DNA of 64,000 nt from Salmonella enterica subsp. enterica serovar Choleraesuis (GCA_022846635.1 AP025685.1:434001-498000), one strand, 5' to 3'. Shown: positions 23,108 through 32,696, numbered from the stretch's first letter. Notes: generated by a model from the letters alone, not told the origin. Program-made: numbers and translations.

Positions 23108-23326
23108 GGCCAAACTTTGAACAATCAGATGCTGTAGATCAAGGAATTAGCGCGAAAATTCTGCATTTCCAATAATAGCTTTTAACTATCAGTACGTTAG
23201 CCGGTTTTTATCTTTTACCCAATAGCGGATATTTTCCTAAAAGTTCTGTTAAAAAAGCGCGTTTGGCAACCAGCTCTCTGATATTACTGCTGTTTTATTC
23301 GCCATTAATGAGTAAAAAATGAGAAG

Positions 23327-23347
23327 CAGGCCACAGAAAGTGGCCTG
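23327..23347 (-). terminator. prmA terminator
   Basis: An 8-bp stem CAGGCCAC/GTGGCCTG with a 5-nt loop lies 36 nt past the prmA stop. On the minus strand it is followed by CTTCTCATTTTTT. It separates yhdT-panF-prmA from the dusB-fis promoter. Confidence 0.72.
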
Positions 23348-23382
23348 AAAATATGGGGTTGAACCTGTAAATTAACGCGTTG

Positions 23383-24264
23383 TTATTTACGAGTACCTGT
23401 AATACGGCACCACTCTTCTTTCTCTTCAACTGGCTCCAGGGCGAAATCAGCTTCATAAGCTGAGCAAACGCTTTCAGCCTGGCTTGCCAGAATGCCTGAC
23501 AGACCCAGCTTGCCACCGGAAACGGGCAATACGCTGATAAGCGGCGCCAGCTCGCGCAGAGGGCCTGCCAGAATATTAGCGACTACCACGTCAGCTTTCA
23601 TATCTGCGGGCTGCTGGTGGGGCAGATAAAGCGCCAGGCGGTCAGATACACCATTACGCTCGGCATTGTCGCGGCTGGCCTGAATTGCCTGAGGGTCGAT
23701 ATCAATACCAATGGCGTGTTTGGCCCCGAGTTTCAGCGCTGCAATGGCGAGAATGCCAGAGCCACAACCAAAGTCGATAACCGTTTTACCTTCAAGGTCT
23801 AACCCGTCAAGCCAGGCCAGGCACAGCGAGGTGGTTGGATGGGTGCCGGTACCAAAAGCCAGGCCCGGGTCGAGCATCACGTTAACCGCATTTTCATCCG
23901 GTACGTCACGCCAGCTTGGGCAAATCCACAGGCGCTGGCCAAAACGCATAGGATGGAAGTTATCCATCCATTCGCGCTCCCAATCTTTATCTTCCAGCTG
24001 CTCAATTTTATGGTGGAAACCAGGCTGGAGCAGGGGATGATGCGACAGGGCGGCAACGACCTCCTTCATTTCCGCTTCTGCGTCAAACAGACCGATAACG
24101 TCGGTATCGCCCCACAGGCGGGTTTCACCCGGCAGAGGCTCGAATACCGGCGTATCATGGGTATCCTGAAAAGTGACGGACACCGCGCCGTTTTCCATCA
24201 GGGCATCGCCCAGTTCCTCGGCATCGGCTCCGCGGGTATTAATTTTCAGTTGAATCCATGGCAT
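23383..24264 (-). CDS. prmA: Ribosomal protein L11 methyltransferase PrmA
   Basis: PrmA trimethylates amino groups of ribosomal protein L11. It has 293 residues, the E. coli length. An N-terminal L11-recognition domain (to about residue 55) and linker precede the SAM domain with [34 protein letters not shown] and [13 protein letters not shown]. It lies 11 nt downstream of panF in the same operon. Confidence 0.98.
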   Translation of the reverse strand: MPWIQLKINTRGADAEELGDALMENGAVSVTFQDTHDTPVFEPLPGETRLWGDTDVIGLFDAEAEMKEVVAALSHHPLLQPGFHHKIEQLEDKDWEREWMDNFHPMRFGQRLWICPSWRDVPDENAVNVMLDPGLAFGTGTHPTTSLCLAWLDGLDLEGKTVIDFGCGSGILAIAALKLGAKHAIGIDIDPQAIQASRDNAERNGVSDRLALYLPHQQPADMKADVVVANILAGPLRELAPLISVLPVSGGKLGLSGILASQAESVCSAYEADFALEPVEEKEEWCRITGTRK

Positions 24265-24275
24265 GGTGAAACTCT

Positions 24276-25727
24276 TTATTTATCAGTGATTGAAAGGTGA
24301 GTTCCGGCAGATTCATGGCCAAAACGATTGGCAATGACAAACGCCGCCAGGCTAAAGAGCAGCGCCGGAACGATAGGATGAAAGCCCAATAGCTGGATAT
24401 TTAACGTCGCCAGCACGGCATACAAAATAGCGCCAACAAACATGGCGGCTAGCGCGCCGGTGGCGTTGGCATTGTCCCAATAAAGTCCCAACACCAATGG
24501 CCAGAGGAACACTGCCTCCAGACCGCCAAAAGCCAGTAAGTTAAGCCAGATAAGCATTTCTGGTGGCCGCCATGCGGCTATCATCAACAGCACCCCTAAC
24601 ACGAAGGTTATGGCCGTCGACATATGCTTTAGGCGCTTCTCGTTAGTTGCCTGCTCCGGCCGAATGCTGAGATACAAATCTTTGACGATCGTAGCAGATG
24701 CCTGCAATAACTGGGCATTAATCGTCGACATAATGGCTGCCATTGGCGCTGCCAGAAAGATACCGGCGGCCACTGGCGGCAAGACACGCACCATTAATTC
24801 AGGGATAACCTGATCAGGAATGGTTAAGTCTGGAATCACGGCCCGGCCCAAAGCGCCTGCCAGATGCATGCCCAGCATCAAAATGCCCACTACGATGGTG
24901 CCAATAATAATCCCACTATGTACCGCTTTGCTGTCTTTATACGAGATACAGCGAACTGCGGTATGCGGCAAGCCGATAACGCCAAAACAGACCAGCACCC
25001 AGAATGAGGCCAGAAACGTAGGTGACAGGATATTATCCGCACCGCGAGGAGTGACCAGCTCTGGATTAATGTGCTCCAGGGTTGCGACAGCATGGTGGAC
25101 TCCGCCCGCGCTATGGATTATCCCCACAAGCAGCAGCACTGTACCCAGCAACATCACCAGCCCCTGCATGGTATCGTTCAATACGCTAGCCCGGAATCCG
25201 CCGAAAGCCGTGTACAGGGCGATGGTGACACCAAAAATAATTAAACCGGTTTCGTAAGGGATCCCAGCCGCAGTCTCCAGCAGACGGGCACCGCCGATAA
25301 ACTGCACCGTCATAGCACCAATAAAGGCAACCAGCAGGCTCAGGCTTGCCACCCATACCAGCAGCGGGCTGCGATAACGGGCCAGAAGCATATCGTTGAG
25401 CGTGACCGCCTGGTAACGGCGCGCCAGTATTGCGAATTTTTTGCCAAGGATCCCCAGTGCCAGCCACACTGCCGGTAGCTGGATCATCGCCAGCAATACC
25501 CAACCCAACCCGTATTTATAGGCAGCGCCGGGCCCACCGATAAATGAACTCGCACTAATATAAGTCGCGGTGAGGGTCATCGCTAAAACAAAGCCACCCA
25601 TAGAGCGGCTGCCCAGAAAATATTCCTGAAGGAAGTTCCCGGTTTTGCGTTGACGCATGGCGTAAATAGAAATGGCGAAGACTATCAGCAGATAGGCAAC
25701 AAGCGGCACTATCACTTCAAGCTGCAT
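24276..25727 (-). CDS. panF: Sodium/pantothenate symporter PanF
   Basis: PanF imports pantothenate, the coenzyme A precursor, with Na+. The 483-residue protein has about 12-13 membrane segments of the sodium:solute symporter fold, with family stretches [22 protein letters not shown] and [17 protein letters not shown]. An ATG two codons upstream is possible (MTMQLEV), but MQLEV matches E. coli. Its start overlaps the end of yhdT by 11 nt. Confidence 0.96.
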   Translation of the reverse strand: MQLEVIVPLVAYLLIVFAISIYAMRQRKTGNFLQEYFLGSRSMGGFVLAMTLTATYISASSFIGGPGAAYKYGLGWVLLAMIQLPAVWLALGILGKKFAILARRYQAVTLNDMLLARYRSPLLVWVASLSLLVAFIGAMTVQFIGGARLLETAAGIPYETGLIIFGVTIALYTAFGGFRASVLNDTMQGLVMLLGTVLLLVGIIHSAGGVHHAVATLEHINPELVTPRGADNILSPTFLASFWVLVCFGVIGLPHTAVRCISYKDSKAVHSGIIIGTIVVGILMLGMHLAGALGRAVIPDLTIPDQVIPELMVRVLPPVAAGIFLAAPMAAIMSTINAQLLQASATIVKDLYLSIRPEQATNEKRLKHMSTAITFVLGVLLMIAAWRPPEMLIWLNLLAFGGLEAVFLWPLVLGLYWDNANATGALAAMFVGAILYAVLATLNIQLLGFHPIVPALLFSLAAFVIANRFGHESAGTHLSITDK

Positions 25728-25959
25728 TGTCATCCTCCAGGGAAATATTGCGAAATACCTTGCGGATCATTAGCCAGCATAATCCGATAAATAGCAGCGG
25801 CAGCAGCAGACAGGCCATTTCAAACCAGTGAGGTAACCCGGTTATGCCTTGCTGTGAATCCGGTAACCAGGCGGCAAGTATCCAGCCTGCCAGATATAAA
25901 AGGGTCAGCGCTAACGCCCAGCGCGCTTCTTTATGGGCCTGTGCAAAACGTTGGTCCAT
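25717..25959 (-). CDS. yhdT: DUF997 membrane protein YhdT
   Basis: This is an 80-residue inner-membrane protein with two membrane segments, starting at the ATG at 25959 (MDQRFAQAHKEARW). A longer open frame upstream lacks similarity to E. coli YhdT and is not used. It ends in LEDDNAA and overlaps panF, so it may be a small accessory of the pantothenate transporter. In E. coli it follows accC directly; here a four-gene block intervenes. Confidence 0.93.
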   Translation of the reverse strand: MDQRFAQAHKEARWALALTLLYLAGWILAAWLPDSQQGITGLPHWFEMACLLLPLLFIGLCWLMIRKVFRNISLEDDNAA

Positions 25960-26207
25960 GGGATCCCCTGTCGATGCGTAAAGCGGCGATTGTACCTTAT
26001 GGGCTGGGATGTGAGGATCAAAAACCTCTCCCCCCGCGTTGAGCATTCGTTGAAGATAAAATAAACCTTAAGTAAACGTGGAGTCGTTAACCTCAATACA
26101 GAGTAAATCCGCATCATAAGGTGAAACATCTGTTCAAAAGACGCCGATATACTCCCCGCCAATTCTCAAGATCACGCCTTATCAGGCACAGCTAGACTGG
26201 AAAAACG

Positions 26208-27587
26208 ATGACTCCATACGAAGAACAACTCCTGGCTGATGAAGCCAAATACTGCTCCCATGGTGATACTGTTCACTATGTAAACCCGCCAAAAATCTTC
26301 GATAGCTGCAAAGGTAGCTACCTGTTTGATGCCGAAGGTACTCCGTACCTGGATCTGCAGATGTGGTACTCCGCAGTGAACTTCGGTTACGCTAACCCTC
26401 GCCTCGATAATGCGCTGAAAAAACAGATCGATGTGCTGCCTCAGATTGCCAGCCAGTATCTGCACCCAACCAAAATCGAGCTGAGCAAAGTTATTGCTCA
26501 GGATATGGAGCGTAAATTTGGCCATGCCGGACGCGTTCATTACAACGTAGGTGGGTCACAGTCTATCGACGACTCCCTGAAACTGGTTCGTAACTTCTGC
26601 AACGGTAAAAGCCGTATGTTCGCCTTCGAAGGCGGCTACCACGGTCGTACTATCGGCGCTTCTTCTATTACTTCCAGCTACCGTTATCGTCGCCGTTTCG
26701 GCCACTTTGGCGAACGCGCTCAGTTCATTCCATTCCCATATCCGTTCCGCCGCCCTAAAGGCATGACTGCGGAAGAGTATGCAGACAAACTGGTTGCTGA
26801 ATTCGCTCGTCTGTTCGAAAACGAATACCACGGCGTTTGGGATCCTAAAGTTGGTCAGGCTGAATTCGCTGCTTTCTATATTGAGCCAATTCAGGGTACC
26901 GGTGGTTATGTCATCCCACCAATGAACTTCTATAAAGGCCTGAAAAAAGTTCTCGACGATCACGGCATTCTGCTTGTGGTGGATGAAATCCAGATGGGCT
27001 TCTACCGTACCGGTAAACTGTGGTCTGTTGAACACTTCGGTATAACTCCAGACGTACTGGTATTCGGTAAAGCGCTGACTAACGGTCTGAACCCACTGGC
27101 TGGTATCTGGGCGCGTGAAGAGCTGATTAACCCAACTACCTTCCCAGTTGGTTCTACTCACTCTACCTTCGCTTCTAACCCACTGGGTACCTCAGTTGGT
27201 CTGGAAGTTATGCATATGCTGGCTGAAAAAGACTACGAAAAACAAGTCATGGAAAGCGGCGCATACTTCCTGGAAGGCCTGAAAACCCTGCAGAAACAGC
27301 ATCCTGAAATCGGTGATGTTGACGGTCTGGGTCTGGCTCTGCGCGCTGAACTGTGCGAAGCCGATGGCTTTACCCCTAACAAACCGCTGCTGGATAAAAT
27401 GGTTGATATCGGTCTGTCTGGCACCCTGGACTACAACGGTCAGAAAACTGGCCTGGTTCTGGATGTTGGCGGTTACTATAAAAACGTTATCACCTTCGCT
27501 CCGTCGCTGGAAATCAGCCGCAGCGAAATCGATCAGGCTATCTACCTGCTGGATCAGCTGATCGTTCGCGCTAAACGCGAGATGTAA
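26208..27587 (+). CDS. Class III PLP-dependent aminotransferase, substrate unknown
   Basis: This is a 459-residue fold-type I aminotransferase of the ornithine/GABA (class III) group. It has the Asp of VVDEIQMGFYRTGK (D259) and the PLP lysine K288 in FGKALTNGLNPLAGIW, plus EGGYHGRT (141-148). The phosphate loop reads GGSQSIDDSLK in place of the usual SGSEANE type. Codon choice is strikingly uniform (CTG, GGT, CGT, AAC, TTC), like the ribosomal-protein genes here and unlike its neighbours, suggesting high expression. It heads a two-gene unit with the acyltransferase gene. I cannot name the substrate. Confidence 0.88.
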   Translation: MTPYEEQLLADEAKYCSHGDTVHYVNPPKIFDSCKGSYLFDAEGTPYLDLQMWYSAVNFGYANPRLDNALKKQIDVLPQIASQYLHPTKIELSKVIAQDMERKFGHAGRVHYNVGGSQSIDDSLKLVRNFCNGKSRMFAFEGGYHGRTIGASSITSSYRYRRRFGHFGERAQFIPFPYPFRRPKGMTAEEYADKLVAEFARLFENEYHGVWDPKVGQAEFAAFYIEPIQGTGGYVIPPMNFYKGLKKVLDDHGILLVVDEIQMGFYRTGKLWSVEHFGITPDVLVFGKALTNGLNPLAGIWAREELINPTTFPVGSTHSTFASNPLGTSVGLEVMHMLAEKDYEKQVMESGAYFLEGLKTLQKQHPEIGDVDGLGLALRAELCEADGFTPNKPLLDKMVDIGLSGTLDYNGQKTGLVLDVGGYYKNVITFAPSLEISRSEIDQAIYLLDQLIVRAKREM

Positions 27588-27596
27588 TCTCTCCTC

Positions 27597-27620
27597 CAGG
27601 GCCAGCGCAAGCTGGCCCTG
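27597..27620 (+). terminator. Hairpin between aminotransferase and acyltransferase genes
   Basis: A perfect 10-bp GC stem CAGGGCCAGC/GCTGGCCCTG with loop GCAA follows the aminotransferase stop by 9 nt and is followed by TCATTCATATTC. The T-run is poor. It could be an attenuator or a 3' stabilising hairpin that lowers expression of the second gene. Confidence 0.5.
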
Positions 27621-27650
27621 TCATTCATATTCATCTCTGAGAATCCTGTG

Positions 27651-28730
27651 ATGGCTGAATATCACCATCGCCTGGAGCCCCAGGCGCTCATTGACGCGTT
27701 TGTACAGCATCCGCCTGAGGGGTTTGAAGCCCATATCTCGGCGAATGGTACGCCATGGTTTAAGACTAGTTTCGACTTATTTACTCTGCTTGAACCTGAG
27801 GCGCGTCAGCGGTTGCTACAGCTACCTGGATTCCGTTTCTGGCGGCGATTATTACGTCAGCCTACTTGTTTTGTCGGCACTACCGTCAGTGAATACAGCC
27901 CACTGCCTGCGGGCGTGGAGCCTGAGTTATATATACAAAGGCTGCGGAGACTGGCTCCGGAATGTGGTGTGACTATTGTCAAAGATATGCCCTGCAATTC
28001 TCCGCTGCTATCGGCTGCTGAGAATCATAATGCGCGCTTGCTGTATGAAGTTGGTGACAGAAAAGGTCTGTTTAGCGTTGCTGGCCGGACGCTGGCCTAT
28101 GTGCCCATTCATTTCGACAGTATCGATGAATATATGGCCTCGATGTCACACAGCCGTCGCCATAATCTTCGGCGTAAGCTGCGTAGTCGGGATGAGCTAA
28201 CTGTAGAAGTGTTGAACACCGGTTGCCCGCGCCTGGATTCGGCCCAGTGGCGTGCCGAGCTTTATCGCTACTACCTTGAAGTTTATCAGCACAGTGACAA
28301 CCGCTTTGAACTGCTAACTTCTGCATTTTTCGATGCGTTATTGCAAGATGGTGAGAGTGGTGGACGTCTGTTCTGCTACTGGCACGGAGAGGCTCTGGTG
28401 GGGTTTAACCTATGCTATCTGCACAATGAAATGCTAATTGATAAGTATATTGGCTTCGATTATTCGCAGGTATCGCGCTTTAACCTCTATTTCGTTAGCT
28501 GGTTTGTGAATCTGGAATATGCACTGGATCAAGGGCTGCGTTATTACGTTGCAGGCTGGGCAGATTCACAGGTTATGGCAAAACTCGGCGCGAACTTTAC
28601 TGAAACCAGGCATCTGGTATGGGTGCGCAACCCGGTGCTGAGAGCTGTTTTACGCCGCGTGCAACAGCATTCTGCGGCTGATTATCTGAGTGCCGATCCT
28701 GGCCGCGTTGTCATGAACCGGATGCGGTAA
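27651..28730 (+). CDS. FemAB/GNAT-fold acyltransferase-like protein
   Basis: This 359-residue soluble protein looks like the FemAB-like branch of the GNAT superfamily (peptidogalycan/DUF482 or Acetyltransf_6 type). The evidence is the basic helix SHSRRHNLRRKLRSRDE (166-182) and the C-terminal block LIDKYIGFDYSQVSRFNLY with YYVAGWADSQVMAKLGA. A GTG one codon upstream is an alternative start. Codon use is ordinary, unlike the aminotransferase before it. Its acyl donor and acceptor are unknown; a product of the neighbouring aminotransferase is a natural guess. Confidence 0.72.
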   Translation: MAEYHHRLEPQALIDAFVQHPPEGFEAHISANGTPWFKTSFDLFTLLEPEARQRLLQLPGFRFWRRLLRQPTCFVGTTVSEYSPLPAGVEPELYIQRLRRLAPECGVTIVKDMPCNSPLLSAAENHNARLLYEVGDRKGLFSVAGRTLAYVPIHFDSIDEYMASMSHSRRHNLRRKLRSRDELTVEVLNTGCPRLDSAQWRAELYRYYLEVYQHSDNRFELLTSAFFDALLQDGESGGRLFCYWHGEALVGFNLCYLHNEMLIDKYIGFDYSQVSRFNLYFVSWFVNLEYALDQGLRYYVAGWADSQVMAKLGANFTETRHLVWVRNPVLRAVLRRVQQHSAADYLSADPGRVVMNRMR

Positions 28731-28841
28731 TTTTGCCCGTAGCAACAGGTAGCCTGGCCTGTTGTGCTACTGGCAGCCCCCTTCGTTTTATCTTCCTTTT
28801 TATTCCTCAACCTGAATTTCTTATGTACTCGCAAAACATAT

Positions 28842-28867
28842 CTTCAACATGCTGAAGGTATTTTTTT
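28842..28867 (+). terminator. Terminator after the acyltransferase gene
   Basis: CTTCA/TGAAG form a short stem with a 6-nt loop, followed by GTA and seven T residues. A longer imperfect hairpin (GTAGCAACAGG/CCTGTTGTGCTAC, 28739-28770) lies just upstream. Confidence 0.6.
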
Positions 28868-28948
28868 CTGCTTTGCCTGAGCGAGGCACGGTAAGGCTAA
28901 ATAAGCGGGAAGAGTTGCTAAACGATAAGAGGGCGGGACTTTATTAAG

Positions 28949-28974
28949 AAACGGCTCCCAGGGTGGAAGCCGCT
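28949..28974 (-). terminator. Terminator after the HAD phosphatase gene
   Basis: On the minus strand GCGGCTTCC/GGGAGCCGT forms an imperfect stem followed by TTCTTAATAAA, starting 9 nt past the stop codon at 28983. Confidence 0.5.
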
Positions 28975-28982
28975 TATAGAAA

Positions 28983-29714
28983 TTAGCGCTGTTTCCAGGG
29001 CGTTAACGCATTGAAAGTTGCGATAGGCAGGTGGCTTTCCGGATTACCAAGCAGAATTTCCAGCTGGGTGCAGGCTTCTGCAAAGTTGCTGACCGGAGTA
29101 TGCGGCAGATTGTCTTTACGACATTCGGCCAGCAGGCTGCCGCGCGCGAACACGTGGGTGGCTTCGTGTGCGAGGCAGAAGTCGGAGTGACCATCGCCAA
29201 TCAGCAGAGAGGCATTCTCGGCGCGCTGGTGCATGACGGCACATTTGCACACGCCGCTGCCGGTACGGCAACCTTCATTTTTCCACGGGAAGCGTAAATG
29301 CCAGCTACGATCGCCAACCTGTTCCAAAAGGTTCGCCACGACCGGGACATTGGTTACGCTTTGACGCTCCAGTAAACGATAGATTGGATAGTCAAGACCA
29401 TCGCTGACAACGTGCAGCGGTACTTCATAGTGCTGGGTCAGTTCGACGAAACGGCGGAAATCCGGGTCGATGGGAATAGAGCAGATGACTTCATCAAGCT
29501 CTTCACGCGACATGTCCAGCAGCGCTATCTGCCCGGCCATGCACTCCTGAGAGCCAATATCACCCGCAAGCCAACGTTCTTCCAGTTCACTCCAGCCCGG
29601 TTTACCAAAATGCTCTAGCAGAGTATCGGTTACATCCAGAGAGCTGATTGTTCCATCAAAGTCACAGAGAATGGTCCAGGCACTATGCCAGGCGCGAGGG
29701 GGTAGTTTAGTCAT
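28983..29714 (-). CDS. HAD-superfamily phosphatase, MtnX-like
   Basis: This is a 243-residue HAD phosphatase. Motif I is DFDGT (18-22, nucleophile D18), motif II is VSDG with S104, and motif III/IV is GDGHSD (173-178). A cysteine motif C149-x6-C156-K-C158 lies ahead of motif III, like the Cys-containing segment of MtnX phosphatases. It may dephosphorylate a small sugar- or amine-phosphate. It is transcribed towards the acyltransferase gene. MtnX proper belongs to methionine salvage, but no other salvage gene is nearby. Confidence 0.8.
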   Translation of the reverse strand: MTKLPPRAWHSAWTILCDFDGTISSLDVTDTLLEHFGKPGWSELEERWLAGDIGSQECMAGQIALLDMSREELDEVICSIPIDPDFRRFVELTQHYEVPLHVVSDGLDYPIYRLLERQSVTNVPVVANLLEQVGDRSWHLRFPWKNEGCRTGSGVCKCAVMHQRAENASLLIGDGHSDFCLAHEATHVFARGSLLAECRKDNLPHTPVSNFAEACTQLEILLGNPESHLPIATFNALTPWKQR

Positions 29715-29878
29715 ATTTTTTTGCTTTCAGGAAAGCCCCGTGAGCGTAGTTGCAAAAAGACACGTAAGGTCTGTCATCACAGAGGGATTAACGGGCCTTT
29801 CAGCTAACGTATCAGGTGTAGGTGCTTAGTCTAAAAAGTCTGTCGTCAATGGACTATCAACGGTGAAAATTAATGCAT

Positions 29879-29910
29879 TTGCCGTTTAAATCTAATTGAG
29901 GTTCAAACGG
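29879..29910 (-). terminator. Possible mipA-family gene terminator
   Basis: GCCGTTT/AAACGGC form a 7-bp stem with an 18-nt loop just past the stop of the outer-membrane protein gene on the minus strand. No strong T-run follows, so this may only be a 3' hairpin. Confidence 0.35.
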
Positions 29911-29921
29911 CAAAAACGGGG

Positions 29922-30689
29922 TTAGAAATTGTAATTAATGCCCCAGGTTAACGACCAACCATAATCATGACCAACCATTGGGCTGTCCCGTTGGGTGGCA
30001 GCCAGCCAGTCGGTACGTCCATTCAGGTAGGTATCCCACGGTGTACCGCTAAACGCATAGTCTGCCGTCAGGCTCATATACGGGGTGACGCTTGCTCCAG
30101 GCCGGTAGCTCTTGATACCGGTGCGACGCATCTCTTTATCCGTTACGCCGTAGTAGTAGCGGTTCTGCTGGGCGTTTGCCCAATCCATTCCCACTTCAGG
30201 TACCACCGTCCAGCCACCATTATCGTATTCGTAGAGCCATGCCAGGTTACCAGTCAGCCCTTTACTGTGATTGAGCGTATCGGCAGCAAGCTGGAAGTGG
30301 ATGGCGCCAATAGGCGTAATGCGCTGGTAGCTGGCACCGGCCATCATGGTCGAGTGACGTGAGTGCAGATGGCGATACGCGCCGTGTGCATCGTTAGGAA
30401 CATATTCGCTATCGTCGTAAAAGGCTTTAAGTTTCAGCTCGTTTACGTCGTCATTCATCAGGTACAGGCCGCCTTCATTACCATGCAGGAACCAGGTTTT
30501 ATCATCGTAATTAATGACCGGAACTACGCTGTATTTATGCAGTTTACTTTTATAAGGCGTCACGTTAACACCACCGGCAACTCCGAGCGAAAAGTCGGTA
30601 CCGCTATCGTCATTAGCTGGCGGCGTGCTATCGGCAGCCTGGGCAAACAGAGGCAAAAAACAGAGCAGACAGAGGGAAGTACGGGTCAT
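29922..30689 (-). CDS. MipA/OmpV family outer-membrane protein
   Basis: This 255-residue protein has a signal peptide (MTRTSLCLLCFLPLFAQA) and alternating amphipathic strands ending in the aromatic outer-membrane signal WGINYNF. MipA in E. coli scaffolds MltA and PBP1B, and OmpV in Vibrio is a porin-like barrel. Family marks are FSLGVAGGVNVTPYKS near the N terminus and VVPEVGMDWANAQQN in the middle. It belongs to the block inserted between accC and yhdT. A link to the aminotransferase pathway is not shown. Confidence 0.85.
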   Translation of the reverse strand: MTRTSLCLLCFLPLFAQAADSTPPANDDSGTDFSLGVAGGVNVTPYKSKLHKYSVVPVINYDDKTWFLHGNEGGLYLMNDDVNELKLKAFYDDSEYVPNDAHGAYRHLHSRHSTMMAGASYQRITPIGAIHFQLAADTLNHSKGLTGNLAWLYEYDNGGWTVVPEVGMDWANAQQNRYYYGVTDKEMRRTGIKSYRPGASVTPYMSLTADYAFSGTPWDTYLNGRTDWLAATQRDSPMVGHDYGWSLTWGINYNF

Positions 30690-30790
30690 GACATATACCA
30701 GATTGACAGTATGAAAAACGCATTAGCGAAAAATTGCCGTAGGTATACCAGAACAGGAGTGAATCGCGGGTCAACGGGCAGGGTATTGCA

Positions 30791-30820
30791 TAAAAAAACG
30801 GCCTCCCGAGGGAAGCCGTT
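30791..30820 (-). terminator. accC terminator
   Basis: On the minus strand AACGGCTTCCC/GGGAGGCCGT forms a long stem followed by seven T residues (the A-run at 30792-30798). It ends aroQ-accB-accC 20 nt past the accC stop. Confidence 0.88.
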
Positions 30821-30839
30821 TAACCGGTAATGGCAGGAA

Positions 30840-32189
30840 TTATTTCTCCGCCAGGCCCAGTTTTTTCTCCAGATAGTGGATGTTGGTTCCACCGTGCTGG
30901 AAGTTTTCATCATCCATTATGCGCATTTGCAGATCGATGTTGGTTTTGATGCCATCAATGATCAGTTCCTGCAGAGCATTACGCATACGGGCAATCGCGA
31001 TTTCACGGGTCTCACCAAAGCAGATGAGTTTACCGATCATGGAGTCATAGTACGGAGGTACGGTGTAGCCTGCGTAGATATGAGACTCCCAGCGAACGCC
31101 AAAGCCGCCAGGCGCATGGAAACGGGTGATTTTACCCGGGCTTGGCAGGAAGGTGTTCGGGTCTTCGGCGTTGATACGGCATTCAACCGCATGGCCGCGA
31201 ACCACGATTTCGTCCTGTTTAATCGACAGCGGCATACCAGAAGCAATGCGCAGCTGCTCTTTAATCAGGTCAACACCGGTAATCATTTCGGTAACCGGGT
31301 GCTCTACCTGAATACGGGTGTTCATCTCGATAAAGTAGAACTCACCATTTTCAAACAGGAACTCGAAGGTACCAGCACCGCGATAGCCGATGTCGACACA
31401 GGCTTTCGCACAACGGTCGCCGATAAAGCGGCGCAGCTCAGGAGTGATGCCTGGCGCTGGAGCTTCTTCAACAACTTTCTGGTGGCGACGCTGCATAGAG
31501 CAATCACGCTCAGCCAGATAGATAGCGTTGCCCTGGCCGTCAGCCAGTACCTGAATTTCCACGTGACGTGGGTTTTCCAGGTATTTTTCCATGTACACCA
31601 TGTCGTTGTTGAAAGCAGCTTTTGCTTCAGCACGAGTCATGGCGATGGATTCAGCTAAGTCTTCGTCTTTACGCACTACGCGCATGCCGCGACCGCCGCC
31701 GCCGCCGGAGGCTTTGATGATAACCGGATAACCGATGCGCTTAGCGATAGCGCGGTTTTTATCGGAATCATCGCCCAGCGGGCCGTCAGAGCCTGGTACG
31801 CAAGGTACGCCAGCGGCTTTCATCGCTTTAATCGCAGAAACTTTGTCACCCATCAGGCGAATAGTTTCGGCTTTAGGGCCGATGAAGATAAAGCCGGAAC
31901 GTTCAACCTGTTCGGCAAAGTCGGCATTCTCTGACAGGAAGCCGTAACCTGGGTGGATGGCTACAGCCCCAGTGATTTCGGCGGCAGAGATAATTGCCGG
32001 GATGTTCAGATAGCTTTTTACTGATGGAGCCGGGCCAATACAGACCGTCTCATCAGCCAGCAGTACGTGTTTCAAATCGCGGTCAGCAGTGGAGTGCACA
32101 GCGACAGTCTTGATGCCCAGTTCTTTACAGGCACGCAGAATACGCAGGGCAATCTCACCACGGTTAGCGATAACAATTTTATCCAGCAT
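30840..32189 (-). CDS. accC: Biotin carboxylase subunit of acetyl-CoA carboxylase
   Basis: AccC carboxylates the biotin on AccB with bicarbonate and ATP, the first half of malonyl-CoA synthesis. From the ATG at 32189 ([18 protein letters not shown]) it has 449 residues, the E. coli length. The ATP-grasp loop [12 protein letters not shown] and the block [19 protein letters not shown] are intact, and [16 protein letters not shown] carries the catalytic Glu, Asn and Arg residues. An upstream in-frame extension of 13 codons overlaps accB and is not used. It lies 10 nt after accB. Confidence 0.98.
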   Translation of the reverse strand: MLDKIVIANRGEIALRILRACKELGIKTVAVHSTADRDLKHVLLADETVCIGPAPSVKSYLNIPAIISAAEITGAVAIHPGYGFLSENADFAEQVERSGFIFIGPKAETIRLMGDKVSAIKAMKAAGVPCVPGSDGPLGDDSDKNRAIAKRIGYPVIIKASGGGGGRGMRVVRKDEDLAESIAMTRAEAKAAFNNDMVYMEKYLENPRHVEIQVLADGQGNAIYLAERDCSMQRRHQKVVEEAPAPGITPELRRFIGDRCAKACVDIGYRGAGTFEFLFENGEFYFIEMNTRIQVEHPVTEMITGVDLIKEQLRIASGMPLSIKQDEIVVRGHAVECRINAEDPNTFLPSPGKITRFHAPGGFGVRWESHIYAGYTVPPYYDSMIGKLICFGETREIAIARMRNALQELIIDGIKTNIDLQMRIMDDENFQHGGTNIHYLEKKLGLAEK

Positions 32190-32199
32190 GTTCGCCTCG

Positions 32200-32673
32200 T
32201 TATTCGATGACAACCAGCGGCTCGTCAAATTCTACCGGCTGGCCACTTTCAACCAGAATGGCTTTCACCACGCCGGATTTGTCGGCTTCGATCTGGTTCA
32301 TCATTTTCATCGCTTCGACGATGCACAGGGTGTCACCGACGTTAACTTTCTGGCCAACTTCGCAGAAAGCTTTAGCGTCTGGGCTTGGCGTGCGGTAGAA
32401 GGTACCAACCATTGGGGAACGTACGATGTGGCCACTGATTTCATTGGTGGCAGATGCCGGAGCTTCCATAACTGGTTTGTCAGTTGGCGCTACGGCCGCA
32501 GCCAGAGGCTGAGGCTGATACATTGGAGCAGCATAAGCCTGCTGCATCATTGGTGCCTGGTTTACCGGGGCACGGCTGATGCGTACAGACTCTTCGCCTT
32601 CAGAGATTTCCAGTTCAGCGATGCCTGATTCTTCAACCAGTTCAATCAGTTTTTTAATCTTACGAATATCCAT
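32200..32673 (-). CDS. accB: Biotin carboxyl carrier protein of acetyl-CoA carboxylase
   Basis: This 157-residue carrier has an N-terminal helical dimer domain ([16 protein letters not shown]), a Pro/Ala/Gln-rich linker (about residues 35-75) and a C-terminal biotinyl domain. The biotinylated lysine is in [18 protein letters not shown] near residue 123. E. coli AccB has 156 residues. The AccB N terminus is reported to autoregulate the E. coli operon. It lies 23 nt after aroQ. Confidence 0.98.
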   Translation of the reverse strand: MDIRKIKKLIELVEESGIAELEISEGEESVRISRAPVNQAPMMQQAYAAPMYQPQPLAAAVAPTDKPVMEAPASATNEISGHIVRSPMVGTFYRTPSPDAKAFCEVGQKVNVGDTLCIVEAMKMMNQIEADKSGVVKAILVESGQPVEFDEPLVVIE

Positions 32674-32696
32674 GAGTGGGTTCCGTACTCTTTTGT

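Noticed and set aside
26556..27161. 201-codon minus-strand frame opposite the aminotransferase
   Set aside because: It results from the strong codon bias of the real gene, which makes antisense stops rare. The translation has no recognisable motif.
30876..31658. 260-codon plus-strand frame opposite accC
   Set aside because: It is the shadow of accC, which is full length and near identical to E. coli. No ribosome site or family match supports it.
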